Of a stretch of 7,789 nucleotides of DNA, positions 1 to 6,450 are shown in pieces. Location: contig CAJPPE010000068.1 of assembly GCA_905372345.1 (NCBI GenBank), positions 1-7,789 on the forward strand. The letters are read 5' to 3'. The position numbers and the translations under genes are program-made. Every line of letters begins with the position of its first letter. Within the stretch, counting starts at the first letter, position 1. This DNA is from an uncultured Treponema sp. (lineage in GTDB: Bacteria > Spirochaetota > Spirochaetia > Treponematales > Treponemataceae). The notes beneath the pieces are model-generated. The model was not told the origin of the DNA. It made no database searches and saw only the letters and a program-made list of their open reading frames with translations.

Positions 1-221
1 AACATGATTCAAAACATACCGATTTTGATCTTGTGTTTTGCCGAAATGTTTTGATATATTTTGATGAACCTGCTCAAAAAGATGTTATTGATAGGTTTTG
101 GCGTGCTATGTCGCCTAAATCTTTTTTATTTATAGGTCATTCCGAATCTCTTTTTGGTATGGAAACTCAATTTAAGTTTTTAAAAACGGATTGGGCTTGT
201 TTTTATCAAAAAGGTTTTTGA
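1..221 (+). CDS. cheR: CheR, chemotaxis protein methyltransferase, C-terminal 72 residues (5' end outside window)
   Basis: CheR transfers methyl groups from S-adenosylmethionine to glutamates of methyl-accepting chemotaxis receptors, in the cytoplasm at the receptor array. The reading frame is open from the first base and enters the window mid-gene. It shows the family block FDLVFCRNVLIYFD, whose CRNVLIYF part is the conserved CheR motif near the SAM pocket, and later the C-terminal block FLFIGHSESL. A GTG at 33 could be taken as a start but is the internal valine of that first block, so the visible part is a fragment of a normal gene. The stop at 219-221 is 39 bases before cheB, whose product reverses the reaction, so the two are very probably one operon. 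The identity is firm; completeness upstream cannot be judged. Confidence 0.93.
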   Translation, partial: HDSKHTDFDLVFCRNVLIYFDEPAQKDVIDRFWRAMSPKSFLFIGHSESLFGMETQFKFLKTDWACFYQKGF

Positions 222-260
222 TTTTAAAGGTTTTATATAATTCTTCTAAAGGAGTTTTTT

Positions 261-1379
261 ATGGAAGATATTCGTGTTTTGATAGTAGATGATTCTGCAT
301 TGATGAGGAACCTTATAGGAAAGATTGTTGATGCTACGCCCGGTTTAAAAATAGCCGACAAGGCAATGAATGGCCGTTTTGCCCTTCAAAAACTTGACCG
401 TGTAGCCCCTGATGTTATCGTTTTGGACCTGGAAATGCCGGAAATGAACGGTATTGAATTTTTAAGAGAGCTTAAAAAGCAAAATATAAAGATTCCTGTA
501 GTAATTTTGTCCAGTATTGCAAAAGAAGGTGCAAAAATTACTATGGATTGTTTGGAACTTGGAGCTTGCGACTTTATTACAAAGCCTTCCGGTTCAGAAT
601 CTGCTAATCTGAACACTGTTTCAGAAACTCTTTCCAAGATGCTGCTTGCCTACGGCCGCCGTCATCAAATTGAAACCGGTACACGAGACGGTGAAACAAA
701 AAAGACAATAACCGATCATCAGCCCGCTCCTCTTCCAAAATTATACCCTACACCGGAAGCCCCAAAAGAAGAAAAGCCTAAACCTCAAAGGGAGCATGGA
801 AATATTCAGATTATTGCTATCGGTATTTCGACCGGAGGACCGAATGCTTTACGCCAAGTTTTTGCATCCATCGATAAGGATTTACCCCAGCCCATAGTTG
901 TTGTACAGCACATGCCCCCCGGATTTACAAAAGAATTTGCTTCCAGCTTGGATAAAATCTGTCCTCTTGAAGTAAAAGAAGCGGAAGACGGCGATCTTAT
1001 AAAGACCGGCCGTATTCTTATCGCTCCCGGAGGAAAGCATCTGGTTGTAGAAAAACGCTCTCTTGCTGCAGTTGCAAAGGTTATAGATACACCGCCTCAA
1101 AGCGGTCATAAGCCCAGTGTTGATGTTCTATTTGAATCCGTTGCAAAAGAATACCAAAACCATGCCCTCGGTATTATAATGACCGGTATGGGAAAAGATG
1201 GAGCCCAGAATATTACAAAGCTTTACACAGAAGGCTCCCGCACCATAGGACAAGATGAGGCCTCTTCAGTTGTATACGGTATGCCTCGTGTCGCATGGGA
1301 AATGGGCGGAGTTATGGAGCAGATAAGCCTTGATAATATGGCTGCTACTATAAACCGCTACGGCAAAGAATTTGTTTAA
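261..1379 (+). CDS. cheB: CheB, receptor-modification protein-glutamate methylesterase (response regulator)
   Basis: CheB removes methyl groups from chemoreceptor glutamates, and deamidates glutamines in some species, when phosphorylated by CheA; this gives adaptation. The 372 residues carry a receiver domain at about 4-120, with acidic pocket D10/D11, predicted phospho-acceptor D56 in LDLEMPEMNG, switch S84/S85 and K108 in the TKPSG block. A Pro/Lys/Glu-rich linker spans about 134-180. The CheB methylesterase domain is at about 182-370. Its catalytic triad is visible: S190 in GISTGGP, H217 in VQHMPPGF and D313 in MTGMGKDG. The length is normal for the family, and no catalytic residue is missing. 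The ATG is supported by AAAGGAG at 248-254, six bases upstream. It follows cheR in the same direction and is closed by the hairpin at 1387-1416. Confidence 0.97.
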   Translation: MEDIRVLIVDDSALMRNLIGKIVDATPGLKIADKAMNGRFALQKLDRVAPDVIVLDLEMPEMNGIEFLRELKKQNIKIPVVILSSIAKEGAKITMDCLELGACDFITKPSGSESANLNTVSETLSKMLLAYGRRHQIETGTRDGETKKTITDHQPAPLPKLYPTPEAPKEEKPKPQREHGNIQIIAIGISTGGPNALRQVFASIDKDLPQPIVVVQHMPPGFTKEFASSLDKICPLEVKEAEDGDLIKTGRILIAPGGKHLVVEKRSLAAVAKVIDTPPQSGHKPSVDVLFESVAKEYQNHALGIIMTGMGKDGAQNITKLYTEGSRTIGQDEASSVVYGMPRVAWEMGGVMEQISLDNMAATINRYGKEFV

Positions 1380-1386
1380 AAATTCG

Positions 1387-1416
1387 AAAAAGCACGCTCC
1401 CTTGTTGCTTTTTTTT
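1387..1416 (+). terminator. Rho-independent terminator of cheR-cheB
   Basis: AAAAAGCA at 1387-1394 pairs perfectly with TGCTTTTT at 1406-1413 around an 11-base loop. The T-run continues to 1416, eight T in all. It begins seven bases after the cheB stop. The stem is A/U-rich with only two G-C pairs, so it may be leaky. Confidence 0.75.
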
Positions 1417-1433
1417 ACTATTTGATGTAACAT
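1405..1433 (+). promoter_or_regulatory. Possible promoter of tRNA-Ala, overlapping the cheB terminator
   Basis: TTGCTT at 1405-1410 and TAACAT at 1428-1433 are separated by 17 bases, each box matching the sigma-70 consensus at about four of six positions. A start near 1440 would put the 8-bp inverted repeat at the very 5' end of the tRNA precursor. This is the best of several weak candidates before the tRNA, and the call is tentative. Confidence 0.25.
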
Positions 1434-1438
1434 CACAG

Positions 1439-1471
1439 AAAGTTGTTTGTGAGAATCTTATTTACAACTTT
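1439..1471 (+). repeat. 8-bp inverted repeat abutting the tRNA-Ala 5' end
   Basis: AAAGTTGT at 1439-1446 and ACAACTTT at 1464-1471 are exact reverse complements separated by 17 bases. The right arm ends on the base before the mature tRNA. In RNA this could form a leader hairpin stacked against the acceptor stem; in DNA it could be a protein-binding site. No T-run follows, so it is not a terminator. Confidence 0.5.
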
Positions 1472-1544
1472 GGGGAATTAGCTCAGTTGGTAGAGCGATT
1501 GGTTCGCAATCAATAGGTCGTGGGTTCGATCCCCATATTCTCCA
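1472..1544 (+). tRNA. tRNA-Ala (anticodon CGC, reads GCG)
   Basis: A full 73-base cloverleaf can be drawn. The acceptor arms are GGGGAAT and ATTCTCC, with discriminator A at 1544. The D-stem is GCTC/GAGC with an AGTTGGTA loop. The anticodon stem is ATTGG/TCAAT around loop TTCGCAA at 1503-1509, giving anticodon CGC at 1505-1507. The T-arm is GTGGG/CCCAT around TTCGATC. The third acceptor pair is G3-U70, the classical identity element for alanyl-tRNA synthetase, which agrees independently with the anticodon. The 3' CCA is not encoded (CTA follows the discriminator), so a CCA-adding enzyme must supply it. A run of eight T at 1548-1555 lies just downstream and might assist termination. Confidence 0.96.
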
Positions 1545-1583
1545 CTATTTTTTTTCGTTAAATATTTTCCGGGAGCATTTTAA

Positions 1584-2618
1584 ATGAACAACTCTTTTAA
1601 AAACTTTTTGGCTAAAAAGAATATCGAAATATCGGCTAAGCGTTATTTTATCGATGCTATGAGTGCGATGGCGATGGGCCTTTTTTCTTCTCTTTTGGTA
1701 GGAACCATACTGAACAGTATCGGCCTTAAACTTAATATTCCTTTTTTAACCGAAACCGTCTGGCCGATTTGCCGAGATCTGACGGGGGCTGCAATCGGTA
1801 TAGCCATAGCTCATTCTTTAAAAGCCCACACCTTTGTGCTTTTTTCGGCAACGATAGTAGGTTTTGCAGGAAACAAGCTTGGCGGGCCCGTAGGTGCATT
1901 TATCGCAACGATAATCAGTACCGAGTTGGGAAAGGCCGTCTCCCGCGAAACAAAGATTGACCTTATAGTTACTCCTATGGTAACTATTATTTCCGGTACT
2001 ATAATTGCAGCCTTGGTAGGGCCGGGAATGTCCTCTTTTATGACTTGGCTCGGAAAAATCATTATGGAAGCTACTGCCCTCCAGCCGTTTTGGATGGGAG
2101 TTACGGTTTCAGTATTGGTCGGTGTTATTCTGACCCTGCCTATAAGCAGTGCCGCCATCTGTATGATGCTTTCCCTTGCAGGGCTTGCAGGAGGAGCCGC
2201 GACCGTCGGCTGTGCCGCTCAAATGATAGGCTTCGCGGTTATGAGCTATCGGGATAACGGGCTTGGCGGAAGTTTTGCCGTAGGCATAGGAACAAGTATG
2301 CTCCACATGCCTAATATAATTAAAAACCCTAGGATATGGATACCGCCGACCTTGACGGCTGCTGTTTTAGGCCCCTTGGCTACTATCATTTTTAAAATGG
2401 AAAACATACCCCTCGGTTCAGGAATGGGAACCTGCGGCCTTGTAGGTCAAATAGGAACTCTTACGGCAATGGAATCTATAGGGAGGGGAGGTGTGAACAC
2501 ATATCTTGCTATTCTTCTTTTACACTTTATCCTGCCGGCTCTTTTAGCATTATTTTTTACCTTTATTTTAAGAAAAATAAATTGGATTAAGGACGGAGAT
2601 TTAAAGCTGGATCTTTAA
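1584..2618 (+). CDS. PTS EIIC-type membrane protein of the PfoR family (orphan)
   Basis: This 344-residue polytopic inner-membrane protein resembles the PTS_EIIC_2 / PfoR group (COG3641), named after a regulator of perfringolysin O in Clostridium; its real substrate and role are not established. About nine to ten hydrophobic segments are visible between residues 25 and 330. Conserved-looking glycine-rich blocks are NKLGGPVGAF (97-106), LPISSAA (185-191), DNGLGG (224-229), GTSMLHMPNI (236-245) and GSGMGTCGLVGQIG (278-291). No IIA or IIB phosphocarrier domain is fused to it or lies nearby, so a sugar-PTS function is doubtful. GGGAG at 1571-1575 sits eight bases before the ATG. No convincing promoter fits in the 39 bases after the tRNA, so readthrough from further upstream is possible. 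Family membership is fairly sure; function is open. Confidence 0.8.
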   Translation: MNNSFKNFLAKKNIEISAKRYFIDAMSAMAMGLFSSLLVGTILNSIGLKLNIPFLTETVWPICRDLTGAAIGIAIAHSLKAHTFVLFSATIVGFAGNKLGGPVGAFIATIISTELGKAVSRETKIDLIVTPMVTIISGTIIAALVGPGMSSFMTWLGKIIMEATALQPFWMGVTVSVLVGVILTLPISSAAICMMLSLAGLAGGAATVGCAAQMIGFAVMSYRDNGLGGSFAVGIGTSMLHMPNIIKNPRIWIPPTLTAAVLGPLATIIFKMENIPLGSGMGTCGLVGQIGTLTAMESIGRGGVNTYLAILLLHFILPALLALFFTFILRKINWIKDGDLKLDL

Positions 2619-2668
2619 TACCCTTTATTACAACGCGAGCGTACGTTGTGCAGCAACAGGGTATTAAA
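2614..2668. repeat. Nested inverted repeat overlapping the stop codon of the PfoR-like gene
   Basis: TTTAATACCCT at 2614-2624 and AGGGTATTAAA at 2658-2668 form a perfect 11-bp outer stem, and its left arm contains the TAA stop. Inside, ACAACG at 2630-2635 pairs with CGTTGT at 2644-2649. Alternative pairings exist: GTTG 2645-2648 with CAAC 2654-2657, and AGGGT 2658-2662 with ACCCT 2668-2672. No T-run follows, so it is not a simple terminator. A dispersed palindromic repeat is possible. Confidence 0.6.
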
Positions 2669-2683
2669 CCCTCCGCACTAATA

Positions 2684-2720
2684 AAAAAAAGACGGCGTGA
2701 TTATTACGCCGTCTTTTTTT
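2684..2720. terminator. Strong bidirectional terminator between convergent genes
   Basis: AAAAAAAGACGGCGT at 2684-2698 and ACGCCGTCTTTTTTT at 2706-2720 are perfect reverse complements around a seven-base loop. The GC-rich core is eight base pairs, and A-tracts and T-tracts flank it symmetrically. It can therefore stop transcription from the PfoR-like gene on the plus strand and from hppA on the minus strand. Confidence 0.95.
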
Positions 2721-2731
2721 GTGCTTATCGG

Positions 2732-2750
2732 ATTTCCGTTTACCGGAAAT
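2732..2750 (-). other. Small hairpin in the hppA 3' untranslated region
   Basis: ATTTCCG at 2732-2738 and CGGAAAT at 2744-2750 form a perfect seven-base-pair stem with a five-base loop. It lies eight bases beyond the hppA stop and before the shared terminator. With no U-tract of its own, it is more likely an mRNA 3'-end stabilising structure or incidental. Confidence 0.4.
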
Positions 2751-2758
2751 TCAATAAC

Positions 2759-4831
2759 TTATCCCCAGTATATTTTTAACATCGGGGCTATAACCAATGA
2801 AACCATTGACATAAGCTTAATCAATATATTGATGGAGGGGCCGGAAGTATCTTTGAAGGGGTCGCCTACAGTGTCGCCTACAACAGCGGCTTTGTGAGAA
2901 GGTGAGCCTTTTCCGCCTGCGATTCCGCCTTCAATCATCTTCTTTGCATTATCCCATGCACCGCCTGCATTGGACATAAAGACTGCCAATACAACGCCCG
3001 ATACCGTTACTCCTGTTAAAAGACCGATTAACATTGCAGGGCCTCCTGCAAAGCCTACTAATATAGGGGTTACTATTGCGGCAAGACCGGGGATAACCAT
3101 TTCTTTTAAAGCAGCCTGAGTACTGATATCTACGCACCTCTTATAATCCGGTTTTTCGGTATTTTCCAAGATGCCGGGGTGCTGCTTAAACTGGCGGCGT
3201 ACCTCTTCGATCATCTTATGTGCAGCTTTTCCTACAGCCGACATTGTTAAGGCCGAGAACAAGAAGGGGAAAACTCCTCCCAAGAGAACGCCTACAAGAA
3301 CATTGATATTTGTAATATCTACGCTTGCTACACCGGCCTGCTCTTTGAATGAAGTAAAGAGGATTATAGCTGTTAAGGCAGCTGATCCGATAGCAAAGCC
3401 CTTACCGATCGCGGCTGTTGTATTTCCTACGGCATCGAGACTGTCAGTAATATTGCGTACATCCTTGGGGAAGTTTGCCATCTCTGCAAGACCTCCTGCA
3501 TTGTCGGCTATTGGGCCGTAAGCGTCAACTGCAAGCTGAATTCCTAAGGTTACCAACATACCTACAGCAGCTATACCTACGCCGTAAAGGCCTGCAAGCA
3601 TAAAGCTTGAAAAGATTGAAGCTCCGATTAAAATCATAACGGGGAAGGCACTTCTCATACCTACGGCTAAACCTGAAATAATTGTGGTTGCGGCCCCTGT
3701 TTCACAAGAGTCTACTATGTCTTTAACGGGCTTTTTTCCCGTACCTGTGTAGAATTCGGTAATTATACCGATTAAAACGCCTGCAGCAAGACCTATTACT
3801 GTAGAAGCAAAAATATGTAAATAGCCTTGATTTCCGTTAAATGTTTCATCGCCTATGATGAATTTTACTAGAAAGAAAACAAAGACGGTTGCAACGATTG
3901 CGGCTCCGAAAGTTCCCGTATTGAGGGCTTTTTGAGGGTTTGAACCCGGTTTTGCCTTTACAAAGAATGTTCCGATTAAAGAAGCTGCAAGACCTACAAC
4001 CGAAATGAGCAAGGGCAGAATCATCATTTTCATTTTTAAGGAAGAATCAGGAGTATTTACGATTAGACCTAAAATCATAGCACCTACCAATGAGCCTACA
4101 AATGACTCAAAGAGGTCTGCTCCCATGCCAGCAACGTCACCTACGTTATCGCCTACGTTGTCTGCGATAGTAGCCGGGTTTCGGGGGTCATCTTCGGGGA
4201 TACCTGCTTCAACCTTTCCTACAAGGTCGGCTCCTACGTCGGCAGCCTTTGTGTAAATACCGCCGCCTACACGTGAGAAAAGAGCAATAGAGGATGCTCC
4301 CAGTGAAAAAGCTGTAGCTAAAGGTAAAATAATATCTTTAAGGGTGTTTTCCGTAGTTCCCAATATTGAAGTAGAGAGAATAAGAACGATAAAAAGACCT
4401 ATAAAAGCAAGGCCAACAACGCTCATTCCCATAACGCTTCCGCCTGAAAAAGCGACTTTTAAGGCTCCGTTTAAGCCCTGATCCTTAGCAGCCTGTGTTG
4501 TGCGTGAGTTTGCCTGTGTTGCAACACGCATACCTATATAACCTGCTGACATTGAAGCAAGAGCACCAAGCAAGAATGAAAGAGATTGGAACTTCAAAGC
4601 TCCCTTATTTCCTATTGCTAGAAAAACTGCAACTATGGCAATGAAAGGAAGAAGAGTTATATATTCCCTTCTTAAAAAAGCCATAGCCCCATCAGCTATA
4701 TGGCCTCCGATTTCTTTTAGAGCCTGATCTGAAACCTTTTGTTTGTAGATCCACAAGGTTCTTACAAGTGCATAAGCTAGGGCTGCAATCCCGCCTCCGA
4801 GCACGGCATACAATGCGAGTGAAATACTCAT
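2759..4831 (-). CDS. hppA: K+-dependent ion-translocating membrane pyrophosphatase
   Basis: This integral membrane enzyme couples hydrolysis of pyrophosphate to pumping of H+ or Na+ across the cytoplasmic membrane. The 690 residues match the usual length and hold roughly 16 membrane segments. The substrate-binding blocks are intact: [11 protein letters not shown] (198-208), [19 protein letters not shown] (214-232) and the C-terminal [15 protein letters not shown] block (652-666). A473 and G476 in [10 protein letters not shown] (469-478) are the residues of the K+-dependent subfamily; K+-independent enzymes have Lys and Thr there. E242 in DLFES occupies the sixth-helix position found in Na+-pumping members, though some H+ pumps share it, so the ion is not settled. 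AGGAGG at 4837-4842, five bases before the ATG, fixes the start. It is monocistronic with its own promoter, divergent from the DUF5058 operon. Confidence 0.97.
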   Translation of the reverse strand: MSISLALYAVLGGGIAALAYALVRTLWIYKQKVSDQALKEIGGHIADGAMAFLRREYITLLPFIAIVAVFLAIGNKGALKFQSLSFLLGALASMSAGYIGMRVATQANSRTTQAAKDQGLNGALKVAFSGGSVMGMSVVGLAFIGLFIVLILSTSILGTTENTLKDIILPLATAFSLGASSIALFSRVGGGIYTKAADVGADLVGKVEAGIPEDDPRNPATIADNVGDNVGDVAGMGADLFESFVGSLVGAMILGLIVNTPDSSLKMKMMILPLLISVVGLAASLIGTFFVKAKPGSNPQKALNTGTFGAAIVATVFVFFLVKFIIGDETFNGNQGYLHIFASTVIGLAAGVLIGIITEFYTGTGKKPVKDIVDSCETGAATTIISGLAVGMRSAFPVMILIGASIFSSFMLAGLYGVGIAAVGMLVTLGIQLAVDAYGPIADNAGGLAEMANFPKDVRNITDSLDAVGNTTAAIGKGFAIGSAALTAIILFTSFKEQAGVASVDITNINVLVGVLLGGVFPFLFSALTMSAVGKAAHKMIEEVRRQFKQHPGILENTEKPDYKRCVDISTQAALKEMVIPGLAAIVTPILVGFAGGPAMLIGLLTGVTVSGVVLAVFMSNAGGAWDNAKKMIEGGIAGGKGSPSHKAAVVGDTVGDPFKDTSGPSINILIKLMSMVSLVIAPMLKIYWG

Positions 4832-4847
4832 TTTTTCCTCCTGTTGT

Positions 4848-4857
4848 GTTGTACAAC
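4848..4857. promoter_or_regulatory. 10-bp perfect palindrome in the hppA leader
   Basis: GTTGTACAAC lies about 3-12 bases downstream of the predicted hppA transcription start and just before the Shine-Dalgarno. A repressor bound here would block early transcription. The length is short enough that chance is possible, and no regulator is identified. Confidence 0.35.
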
Positions 4858-4866
4858 TTGAAATAG

Positions 4867-4895
4867 ATTATACGGTTTTTCCGTCATAATGTCTT
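4867..4895 (-). promoter_or_regulatory. Sigma-70-type promoter of hppA
   Basis: Read on the minus strand, AAGACA (4895-4890) is followed after exactly 17 bases by a perfect TATAAT (4872-4867). Transcription would start near 4860, giving a leader of about 30 bases with AGGAGG at its end. An inverted repeat, ACGG and CCGT around five T (plus-strand 4872-4884), lies in the spacer and could be an operator. Confidence 0.75.
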
Positions 4896-4961
4896 TAAAC
4901 TTAGCATATTTTTGGGAGTTTTTCAAGTAGTGGAATTTATTTAATAAAATGGGTTTTTATG

Positions 4962-4990
4962 TTGCGCAAGGTTAGACTATTTATTATAGG
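4962..4990 (+). promoter_or_regulatory. Possible promoter of the DUF5058-membrane protein-M20 operon
   Basis: TTGCGC at 4962-4967 and TATAGG at 4985-4990 have a 17-base spacer and about four matches to each sigma-70 box. A start near 4997 would leave a leader of about 25 bases with AGGAGG at 5011-5016. The surroundings are AT-rich and other -10-like words exist, so this is only the best candidate. Confidence 0.35.
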
Positions 4991-5021
4991 TTTATTACAA
5001 AACAAAATTTAGGAGGAATCT

Positions 5022-5756
5022 ATGGACAATTATTTGAATGTTGCGAATTCTTGGGTTTTATGGTTTGCCGCTTTTCCGTTATTGATTATGGTATTGTTTC
5101 AAGCTATAATTTTTAGCAAAAAAGCAAAGGACGCTGCTAAAATTGTCGGCTTAAGTGATGCCGATGTACGGAAGTCTTTCCGTATCGGTATGACTTCTTC
5201 TATCGGTCCTGTTTTGGGTGTTTTTATTGTTATGCTGGGCTTAATGTCGGTAATAGGCGGCCCTCTTGCGTGGATGCGCCTTTCGATTATAGGTGCAGCC
5301 TCAACGGAGCTTGCAGCGGCACAGATGGCGGCTCAAGCTCAAGGTATTGATTTATCAAGTCCGGATTATGGTTTAATAAATTTTGCGAATGCAACATGGG
5401 TTATGGCATTAAACGGAAGTGCATGGCTCTTTGTGACGGGTTTATTCTCCGATAAAATGAATATTTTGTCAAACAAAATATCACGCGGTGATCCTGCAAA
5501 ACTGGCTATTTTAATGGTCACGGCAATGAGCGGAGCTTTCGGCTTTTTATTCAGTAACGAAATAACAAAAGCTCTTCGGTCGGTAAAAGGAAAAAATTAT
5601 CCGGCTGTTGCTGCTGGCGTATCAGCTGCTCTTCTCATGGTTCTGTTTGAAAAACTCGGCAATAAATATCCTAAATTAAAAGAATACAGTTTAGGAATAG
5701 TTATGATTCTTGCAATGGTAATTGCAATGGTATTTAAAGACTTAATTTTAAAATAA
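5022..5756 (+). CDS. DUF5058-type polytopic membrane protein, candidate permease subunit
   Basis: These 244 residues resemble the DUF5058 family of uncharacterised bacterial membrane proteins; I recognise the family from overall sequence character. About six hydrophobic segments are visible, near 10-31, 56-82, 120-143, 161-180, 193-211 and 220-240. A conserved-looking stretch, GGPLAWMRLSIIGA at 79-92, is followed by an Ala/Gln/Glu-rich segment with E96. No enzyme motif or nucleotide-binding site is seen, and there is no cleavable signal peptide. AGGAGG at 5011-5016, five bases before the ATG, fixes the start. It is first in a three-gene operon; the next gene begins 11 bases after the stop and also encodes a small membrane protein, and the third encodes a cytosolic amidohydrolase. 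A role as one half of an amino-acid-conjugate or peptide transporter is inferred from that context. Confidence 0.75.
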   Translation: MDNYLNVANSWVLWFAAFPLLIMVLFQAIIFSKKAKDAAKIVGLSDADVRKSFRIGMTSSIGPVLGVFIVMLGLMSVIGGPLAWMRLSIIGAASTELAAAQMAAQAQGIDLSSPDYGLINFANATWVMALNGSAWLFVTGLFSDKMNILSNKISRGDPAKLAILMVTAMSGAFGFLFSNEITKALRSVKGKNYPAVAAGVSAALLMVLFEKLGNKYPKLKEYSLGIVMILAMVIAMVFKDLILK

Positions 5757-5767
5757 GGAGAAGCTAA

Positions 5768-6439
5768 ATGAGTGACGAATTATATGAAAAAACTTTTACA
5801 AAACCTATTATAAGGTATGGAAGATTAACAAACCTATTATCCTTGGTTCTTTGCTTCCTGCCTTCTATTCTTGTTTGGACAGTTTATGGAGTAAAGCCGT
5901 CAACACAGGATATATTGACAGGCTGGGGCTTGGCTGCATCCGTATATGCAATCTATTCTGTTGTTGAACCTGTCAGCTATTTCCCCATACTAGGCTTGCC
6001 CGGAACTTATATGTCTTTTCTTTCAGGTAATATCGGAAACGTACGCTTGCCTACTTCGGCCGTTACGCAAGAAGCTGTCGGTGTGGAACCCGGCACAAAG
6101 AAAGCTGAAATAGTTTCTACTCTAGGAATTGCAGGCTCGATAGTTACCAATCTTATAATTGTAACTATTGCCGCTGTAGGAGGAGCTGCCTTAATGAACA
6201 TCTTCCCCAAAAAAGTGTTGGAAGCCTTTGCCTATGTTTCACCTACAATCTTCGGTGCTATGTTCGGAATGTTTGCCGTTAAAAACATAAAATACGGCAT
6301 ATTTGCTTTTATCTTGGCCATGTCTTTATTAAACATTATCAAAATACCGGTATATATAATGATTCCGGCCTGTGTATTCGGAACGGTAGCTTTCGGTTTT
6401 TTAACTTATAGAAAACCTAAGCCTAAAGAAGAAACTTAA
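5768..6439 (+). CDS. Polytopic membrane protein, candidate second permease subunit
   Basis: I cannot name this 223-residue family with certainty; similar proteins are, as I recall, listed as hypothetical or loosely as mechanosensitive channels, and I see no MscS-type domain to justify the latter. It has about six or seven hydrophobic segments, including 22-40, 47-68, 118-139, 150-171, 174-190 and 193-213. The most distinctive part is at 75-128. It includes LGLPGTYMSFLSGNIGN (75-91), a charged loop VRLPTSAVTQEAVGVEPG (92-109) and GIAGSIVTN (120-128); this resembles a transporter re-entrant or substrate-gate region more than a simple anchor. The C-terminus is short, basic and presumably cytosolic. 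AAGGAG at 5755-5760 overlaps the upstream stop and lies seven bases before the ATG. The tight spacing suggests coupled, roughly stoichiometric synthesis with the DUF5058 protein. Confidence 0.7.
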   Translation: MSDELYEKTFTKPIIRYGRLTNLLSLVLCFLPSILVWTVYGVKPSTQDILTGWGLAASVYAIYSVVEPVSYFPILGLPGTYMSFLSGNIGNVRLPTSAVTQEAVGVEPGTKKAEIVSTLGIAGSIVTNLIIVTIAAVGGAALMNIFPKKVLEAFAYVSPTIFGAMFGMFAVKNIKYGIFAFILAMSLLNIIKIPVYIMIPACVFGTVAFGFLTYRKPKPKEET

Positions 6440-6445
6440 GGGAGG
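6439..6445 (+). promoter_or_regulatory. Shine-Dalgarno that fixes a GTG start for the M20 amidohydrolase
   Basis: AGGGAGG begins on the last base of the preceding stop codon and is five bases before GTG at 6451. No in-frame ATG competes near it, and the family's N-terminal WRRHLHQNPE block needs this start, so GTG is the initiator. Confidence 0.85.
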
Positions 6446-6450
6446 AAAAA

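Noticed and set aside
33..221. GTG at 33 as the start of a 62-residue protein
   Set aside because: The frame is open upstream to the window edge and reads HDSKHTDFDL directly into the CheR motif, so GTG is an internal valine codon.
2045..2306. Overlapping open frames on both strands inside the PfoR-like gene
   Set aside because: They have no Shine-Dalgarno, odd composition and no family features, and they lie wholly within a well-supported membrane-protein gene.
2614..2668. Integron attC site
   Set aside because: T. denticola is known to carry an integron and the fold is suggestive, but I cannot find the paired RYYYAAC and GTTRRRY core sites at the ends, and no cassette-like gene array surrounds it.
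2697..2897. Plus-strand open frame starting in the bidirectional terminator
   Set aside because: Its start lies in the terminator loop region and the rest is antisense to the hppA 3' end.
3171..3521. Plus-strand open frame opposite hppA (also one at 4005-4256)
   Set aside because: These are antisense shadows of a complete, conserved hppA; they have no ribosome site and their residues mirror the codon bias of the real gene.
4936..4948. A/T-only inverted repeat TTTATT-T-AATAAA before the DUF5058 operon
   Set aside because: In such AT-rich intergenic sequence a six-base A/T repeat is expected by chance, and nothing ties it to a promoter position.
4832..5021. Riboswitch or other structured leader in the divergent intergenic region
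   Set aside because: Both leaders appear to be only about 25-30 bases by promoter position, and I see no multi-stem conserved fold.
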